Source of the DNA: Chiridota heheva
Taxonomy: Eukaryota > Echinodermata > Holothuroidea > Apodida > Chiridotidae
DNA length: 64,000 bases
Reading direction: 5' to 3'
Assembly: GCA_020152595.1 (NCBI GenBank)
Contig: JAIGNY010001477.1
Coordinates: forward strand, 626,001 to 690,000
Part shown: positions 58,638-64,000 of the stretch, piece by piece
Position numbering within the stretch: position 1 is the first letter of the stretch
Layout: each line of letters opens with the position of its first letter
The notes under the pieces: generated by a model
The model's database searches: none
Seen by the model: the letters and a program-made list of their open reading frames with translations, nothing else
Told to the model about the DNA's origin: nothing
Position numbers and translations under genes: made by a program

Positions 58638-59445
58638 TGGGCCCGGGGGAAATTTCTCCTGGTTCACCCCCCGTAGGCGGCCCTGCAGGCAGCATTAATT
58701 AAAGTGCCTAGTTTAAAATCTATGAAAATATGAGAGTATCAACCATATTCATCAAAACTGTTTTAAAACTGACCATTTAACAGTTTTGAATTTTTAGGCA
58801 TAATATGCAAATTATTAGGCCTATACTTTCAGTTCAATTTGTAATGTATTACGTACCGTGGGACGAACTTTAAACCCTTTGCTTACTATTTACACTGTCG
58901 ATCATAATTCTTCGAAGTGGACCAGCAATTTGTATTTTTGTATCCCTTATGTTGGGGCGCATATTTGTCCCAGTCATTCAAAATAATTACAATTTTGTAT
59001 TTGGGGCTTCATCGCAGGCGAATCCTCCCCCCCCCCCCCTTCCTCCCATCCAGGGAAGACAGGGCCCCAGGGGAATTTCCCCTGGTTTACCCCCATACGC
59101 GGCCCTGCAGGCAGCATTAATTCAATTTCCCAGTTTAAAATCTATGAAAATATGAGATTATCAACCATATTCATCAAAACCGTTTAAAAACTGACCATTT
59201 AATAGTTTTGAATTTTGGGGCATAATATGCAAATTATAAGGCCTATACTTTCACTTCAATTTGTGATGTATTACGTGCCGTGGGACGAACTTTAAACCCT
59301 CTGCTTACTATTTACACTGTCGATCATAATTCTTTGTAGGGGACAGCAATTTGTATTCTTTATATCCCTAATGTTAAGGAGCATATTTGTCCCAGTTATT
59401 CGAAATAATTACAATTTTGTATTTGGGCCTTCATCACGCGTGAAT
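58638..59445 (+). repeat. 422-bp tandem duplication
   Basis: Two units start at about 58638 and 59060; 'gcggccctgcaggcagcatt', 'tatgaaaatatgag', 'ttacgt.ccgtgggacgaac' and 'actgtcgatcataattctt' recur 422 bp apart. GGCGGCCCTG resembles hAT-type termini, so this may be a duplicated transposon piece. Confidence 0.85.
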
Positions 59446-60469
59446 TTTCCCCCTCACCAACTCCCCCTCCTCTCCCTCACCCCTCCCCACCACCATCATC
59501 CCTCCACTCGACTGGAAACATACTCCTCATGGAGAAAATTGCATGCCCAGGGCGTTGCATGCAATCAAGCAACAGTTCTACCGCGTTTCAAATGTCATTT
59601 TAAGTTTCCAGCCTGCCTTTTCAAACCGTCAATAAAATATTGAAAAAGTATATACAAAGATGTTACGGAAACTGCAAGTGCACTAGCTGATGCTGGTGAT
59701 ATTATTGGGCTTTGGGAGTATGACGATCTAAATTCCTGAAGATGACGATCTGAGGTTTGTGGATAACATGACGCCAATAGGTGAAAGCCATGGGTTGATG
59801 ACGTCAATTACCAAACCCGCCAGCAGCATAGGGTGCTGGAATGTAAGATCGCTTTTCTCAATTGGAAAAGCAGCTCAACTCGCCAAATAGTGAATGTAGG
59901 TGGACTGGCTTTGGTAAAGTCAACCTGACCACTGGCCAAAGTATTTTATTTTGGGGCAGAGATGATGAAATGCATTATCGGGGAGTTGCATTCATGTTAT
60001 CAAAGAAAGCTGAACAGACACTATTAGAATGGAAACCTGTAAATGAGAGGTTGATTTACGCGAGGTTTTTCTCAAAGTATATTAAATTGTCAATATATAT
60101 ATAGGCTCCAACAAATGATGCAACTGATGAAGACAAGGAAGCTTTTTATGATCAGTTACAAGCCCTGGTAAATGGAGTTCCCAAACATGAACTATTAATC
60201 ATAATCAGATAATGGGCGACTTGAATGCCAAAGTAGGATGTAATAATGATGATTATGATAATGTTATTGGAAGTCATGGCATTGGTGAAAGGAATGCTAA
60301 TGGTGAAAGGCTTTGGACTTCTGTGGTAACAACAATTTATTGGTGACTGGCACAATTTATCCATATAAACTCACAAGGGCGTAATTAAGAAATTTTATTA
60401 GGGGGGGTGTGAAGGAATATTTCCTGACAAAATGTTTGACGCGTCAATGCTAGCGCAAAGCGATACCCC

Positions 60470-61065
60470 AAACGGCGTGGGGTTTAGGGCCCCGCCTTAG
60501 GACCCTTAGTGGGATCCAGGGCGAAGCCCCCAAAAGCTATGTGATTTTAGGCATTTTATGGCTGATATTTTATTTAAAATCAACACAGATTTACATGGCA
60601 ATATCACCCCAAAACAGCATGGAAACTTAATTATTTAGTTTCCATTTCCATTTTTCATGGGGACTTTTTGTTTTAAAGTTGAAACGCCGGCGTTCATTTA
60701 GGTACAGTATGTTATGAACTACAGAAGAAGCAAAAACGCAAAATACACTTTTTAATTGTTTTTCTCAAACGACGTGGGATCTAGGGGCCCGCTTTAGTCC
60801 AGGGGCGAAGCCTCGGTAGGGGTCCAAGGGGCAAAGCCCCCGGAAGCTCTGCAATTTAAGGCTTTCTATGGCTGATAATTTATCTATAATTAACACAGAT
60901 TTACACAGCAATATTACCCCAAAACCGTGGAAACTTAACTATTTAGGACCCTATACGTTTCCATTTTTCATGGGGACTTTGTTTTAAAACTGAAACACTA
61001 GCGTTCATTTAGGTACCATTTGTTTTAAACTACAGAGGAAGAAAAACACGCAAAATATATATATA
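60470..61065. repeat. about 305-bp tandem duplication inside the hAT element
   Basis: 'gcgaagcccccaaaagct' / 'gcaaagcccccggaagct', 'tatggctgata', 'ttaacacagatttaca', 'tccatttttcatggggactt' and 'gcgttcatttaggtac' recur in order about 305 bp apart, with about 10-15% divergence by eye. Confidence 0.85.
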
Positions 61066-61406
61066 TATATTTTAAATTGCTTCTCTCATCACTATTGACC
61101 CACAAATATTTTGCTTCGTATTGCCATGGAAGTATTGCCATGGGTTATCTCTACAAACACTCTTGTTAACTTTATCTTGTACAAGTCAATTTACAATTGA
61201 TGATGGAAGCCATTGGACTATGAAAAGTTTAATGAAATAATAGCAACACCTCATTCCCAACATCAGTTTCAGACTAAGGATCATCTCTCTTGCTTCAGTA
61301 TGGATTTCTGCCTCAGCATCCCCAGTCCGGGTCCCGCTGGTACTTGGTAGGCCTACAGGTAAATGATGAGCTGCATCGGTACTGACTTCCGCAACTTTCG
61401 CGCTCT

Positions 61407-61640
61407 CTAAATCTTGATGCAGCTGTGGCTGCCATAAAACAGATTAACTGGGGCATTGGCAGTTTCAAATGGTACATGCACTCCTTTTGAAAATAGATCC
61501 TTATGATATTTCACATTATGGTTTTTCCGGCGATAGTCATCATTAAATTGTCGGTTACACAGTCCACATTGTAACTTAGTTCGGACAGGTTTTTGCGTTT
61601 TTTCTCCATGTGACCGTGAAGAAATTTGCTTTCTCCACAT
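61407..61640 (-). pseudogene. C2H2-type zinc-finger remnant of the hAT element
   Basis: The 77-codon frame starts MWRKQISSRSHGEKTQ and contains CGLCNRQFNDDYRRKNHNVK then YH: Cys-x2-Cys-x12-His-x4-His, a BED/C2H2-like finger. Such a finger is often encoded near the start of hAT-type (ZMYM1-like) transposases. The frame runs to a stop right after SHSCIKI, with no transposase core after it on the minus strand. Confidence 0.6.
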
Positions 61641-61775
61641 TGTTATACCAGGGATTTCTTATGATTATACCATTCGAATAAATGAAATTTACGTAGTTGA
61701 TGAAAAATGGGACTCAAAGATCCTCTACCAACTTGCAGCAGCCACTAGTTGCCAGGGTTATAAGGGACGAGGGCG

Positions 61776-62051
61776 ACGACGACGACGAGTGGACACACAA
61801 TTACAATGACGGGGTCGTCGCCTGCGTATTCGGTTATGATAGTAACAATGCTATCACGAAACGCTTAATACGACCCAGACAAGAACACATGTACGACGTA
61901 CGGACAGACATAACATCGACAACCAAGTCAATGTCCACGGCCTTTGATAACCAGTTGTGGTGCACTGGCTTGTTTACCCAACCCAAGCTTGAACCCAGGG
62001 CCTCGTGGTCTGTAGACAGGTATGATGACCGCAACACCACAGTTAGTAGAC
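61776..62051 (-). mobile_element. SINE family B with 14-bp target duplication, inside the hAT element
   Basis: Exact AAGGGACGAGGGCG flanks it at 61762-61775 and 62052-62065. On the minus strand: GTGGTGTTGCGGTCATCATA, B-box-like GGGTTCAAGCTTGGG, then 'gtgcaccacaactggttatc' and 'gtggacat' as at 17096-17255, ending in a (GTC)n-like tail. The 130-codon plus-strand frame over it is an artefact. Confidence 0.88.
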
Positions 62052-64000
62052 AAGGGACGAGGGCGTTATCTGATCTCTTATATTATTAATTAACTGGTTG
62101 AAACAATAGCTTTAATTGTGATTCAATTCAAAAAGTTGAAAACAAGATCTGCAGTCTTTGTACAGACAAGGAGTTAGCTGGTGTGTTTATTCATGTGAAT
62201 ATTATTTTTTCTCTGTAAATTGAGAACAAAGAATTAGCGATGAACATGAGTTAATAAAGTTTGTTTTTAAGGTTATAAATAATTAAGTTTCCCGACAAAG
62301 TTCAAATTTCCCCGGCATAAGTATTTTATTTTTATTTTGTGGCAATGCTTTCATTTCCGATTGTATATCTCATTAAGGATGATCGGTGAAAATTTCCCGA
62401 CAAAGTTACCATTTTCCCAACAAAAATCGCGGTTGGGGGTGTGACACCCCCTCTCTCTCTCGCACACCCCACACACACACACACACCCGGTCGCTACGCC
62501 CCTGTAAACTCATTTATAAACAGACCTGGACTTCCACAGGAGGGAGGACAAAGAATCAAATCGATCATGTGCTTGTAACAAAGCAACACAGAACCTCCAT
62601 ATTAGACACAAGAGTGATGAGAGGGGCTGACATTTCAAGTGATCACCTCTTGATACGGGCCAGGATCCAATTGAAACTGAAAGGAAAACCGATAACAAAG
62701 ACATGTCCACCCAAGTATGATACCATCGACTTACAGCAACCAGCAATCAGAGAAGAGTTTTCGGTTGAACTACGAAATAGATATGAAGTTTTACAAGACT
62801 GCTATGGTGAGACTGAAGTACCTGATAACATTGAAGAAGTTGAGGGCATGGAATTGTTGAGATAAAGGAGCTTGTGAGGAAGCTCTTTGTTGAGATTAAG
62901 TGGCAGACATTTAAAGAGGTATACAATGGGGCTGCTAAAAACGTCCTTGGGTACAAAAAGAAGGGCCAAAGGCCATGGATCAGCAGAGAAAGTTGGAAAT
63001 GTGTTGAGGAGAGCCTCTGACGGTTAATTGAGAATGCCAAGTCAATTAGAATTAAAGATATTATGAGAGCTAAGTATGTTGAACAAGACAAAGATGTGAA
63101 GAAAAGCTTAAGGAGAGATAAAAGAAAGTGGGTTGACGACCTTGCTACATCAGTACATCTGCAGAGAAAGCAGCTAGTAATGGCAGAATGAGAGAGCTTT
63201 ACAAGATAACCAAAACAATTTGCAATGAAAGGACCAACGTTGGGAGTGCTAAAAGAGACAAGGATGGGAATCTGTTAACGGATGAAAAAGAAAAAAGAGA
63301 GGTGGAAAGAGCATTTCGAGGAAATACTGAATATACCAGATCCTGTTTTTCTAGTTCCTAACATAACATGTGACCCTGAAATAGACAAAATTAGTAATAG
63401 TTACATTACAAGAAGTGAAATAAAAGAGACATTGATGAAACTAAAGAATAACAAAGCTGCAGGCAAGGATAATATAACTGCCGAGTTGTTAAAAGCTGAT
63501 ATATGCATATCAGTATTATGGTCTGAAGAGCTGTTTAGAATTGTATGGGAAAAGGAAGTTATACCAAAATCGTGGAAGCAAGGACTGATAACAAAAATAC
63601 CTAAGAAAGACAATACTACTGTATGCGATAAGTGGCGCGGAATATCCTTAACATCCATACCAAGCAAAGTATTTGAAAGAGTTTTAATCGACGCAATTAG
63701 AAACGGTGTTGACAGTTAGATGAGAGACGAACAGGCTGGATTTAGTAGAGGAAGGAGTACCACCGAGCAAATTTTCATCCTGCGCAACATTCTAGAACAG
63801 GTGAATAGCAGTCAACCATTTGTATCGCCTTTGTTCACTTTGAGGCGTTTGACTCAGTCAGTCAGTGCACAGAGAAAGGCTCTGGAAAATAATGGCAGCC
63901 TATGGTATTCCACAAAAGATAATATGTTTGATTAAAGCGTTATTTGAAAACAGTAAATGTGCAATTATAGATTGTGGTGTGGAATCTGAATGGTTTCAAG

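Larger units (their letters stand above)
60374..62504 (-). mobile_element. 2.13-kb hAT element inserted in the retrotransposon
   Basis: The ends CAAGGGCGTAATTAAG and, inverted, CAGGGGCGTAGCGACC, with the exact 8-bp duplication TAAACTCA at 60366-60373 and 62505-62512. Subterminal GGGGGTGTGA motifs are mirrored. Inside, 60470-60770 is tandemly repeated at 60775-61065. A zinc-finger frame (61407-61640) is the only protein remnant; no hAT catalytic domain is visible, so the element is non-autonomous. Confidence 0.92.
59650..64000 (+). pseudogene. decayed EN-RT non-LTR retrotransposon, split by a hAT insertion, runs off the window
   Basis: The endonuclease part starts GCWNVRSLFSIGKAAQLAK (59841-59892), loses about two dozen codons, resumes ECRWTGFGKVNLTTGQSILF, and goes on with RGVAFMLSKKAEQTLLEWKP, APTNDATDEDKEAFYDQLQA, MGDLNAKVG and, after the hAT insertion, TWTSTGGRTKNQIDHVLVTK and GADISSDHLLIRARIQLKLK. 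The RT part follows: KAAGKDNITAELLK, GLITKIPKKDN, WRGISLTSIPSKVFERVL, EQAGFSRGRSTTEQIF, FEAFDSV and YGIPQKIICLIKALFENS. This is the RTE/CR1-like type often labelled 'craniofacial development protein 2-like' in animal genomes. It has several frameshifts, a stop at 63718 and a missing catalytic aspartate in RT motif A, so it cannot be active. The rest of the RT lies beyond the window. Confidence 0.9.

Noticed and set aside
58917-59643. Proline-rich frames near PPPPPLPP
   Set aside because: Created by a C-run within the 422-bp tandem duplication; no homology.
61697-62089. 130-codon plus-strand protein
   Set aside because: Lies over a minus-strand tRNA-derived SINE bounded by a target duplication.
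62510-63667. Minus-strand frames opposite the retrotransposon
   Set aside because: Shadows of the plus-strand endonuclease/RT frames.

Overview
The window is nuclear DNA of an intron-rich, repeat-laden animal. It is AT-rich, has GT-AG introns of 0.3-6 kb, uses the standard code, and carries tRNA-derived SINEs, non-LTR retrotransposons, hAT-type and TTAA-flanked transposons and many minisatellites. The style suggests a marine invertebrate, possibly a deuterostome such as an echinoderm or hemichordate. That taxonomic guess is inference; no feature proves it.

Two convergent protein genes are visible. (1) On the minus strand, 33004-57906, is a nearly complete very-long-chain acyl-CoA dehydrogenase gene (ACADVL). 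Fourteen exons are placed by homology and splice phase. A fifteenth, encoding the mitochondrial targeting peptide, is predicted at 57836-57906, with a TATA box (58061-58068) and a perfect CRE (58100-58107) just upstream. The reading frame is consistent at every junction except exon 13/14, where one base is out of phase. (2) On the plus strand are three exons (4293-4392, 17309-17461, 23169-23190) whose phases join exactly. They encode the C-terminal end of an unrecognised acidic, then coiled-coil protein ending in FSENGF.

Between and inside these genes the sequence is mostly repeats. Large minisatellites lie at 173-797 (18 bp), 4424-5219 (23 bp), 5600-7196 (45 bp, with a 535-bp higher-order duplication), 14667-15196 (38 bp), 16178-16976 (73 bp, each unit a hairpin), 20770-21564 (36 bp) and 25845-26476 (21 bp). 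Three families of long-inverted-repeat MITEs, all flanked by TTAA and sharing an internal core, occur about 17 times across the intergenic DNA and the ACADVL introns. Several hAT-type MITEs have exact 8-bp target duplications.

The right end (59650-64000) is a decayed endonuclease/reverse-transcriptase retrotransposon. It is split by a 2.1-kb hAT element with an exact 8-bp target duplication, and that hAT element is itself split by a tRNA-derived SINE with an exact 14-bp duplication: a three-level nest with a readable order of insertion. I saw no CRISPR array, rRNA, functional tRNA, operon, or any clear sign of an undescribed multi-gene system. The most unusual material is the structured minisatellites, the shared-core TTAA MITEs, the nested insertions and the ACADVL frame anomaly.
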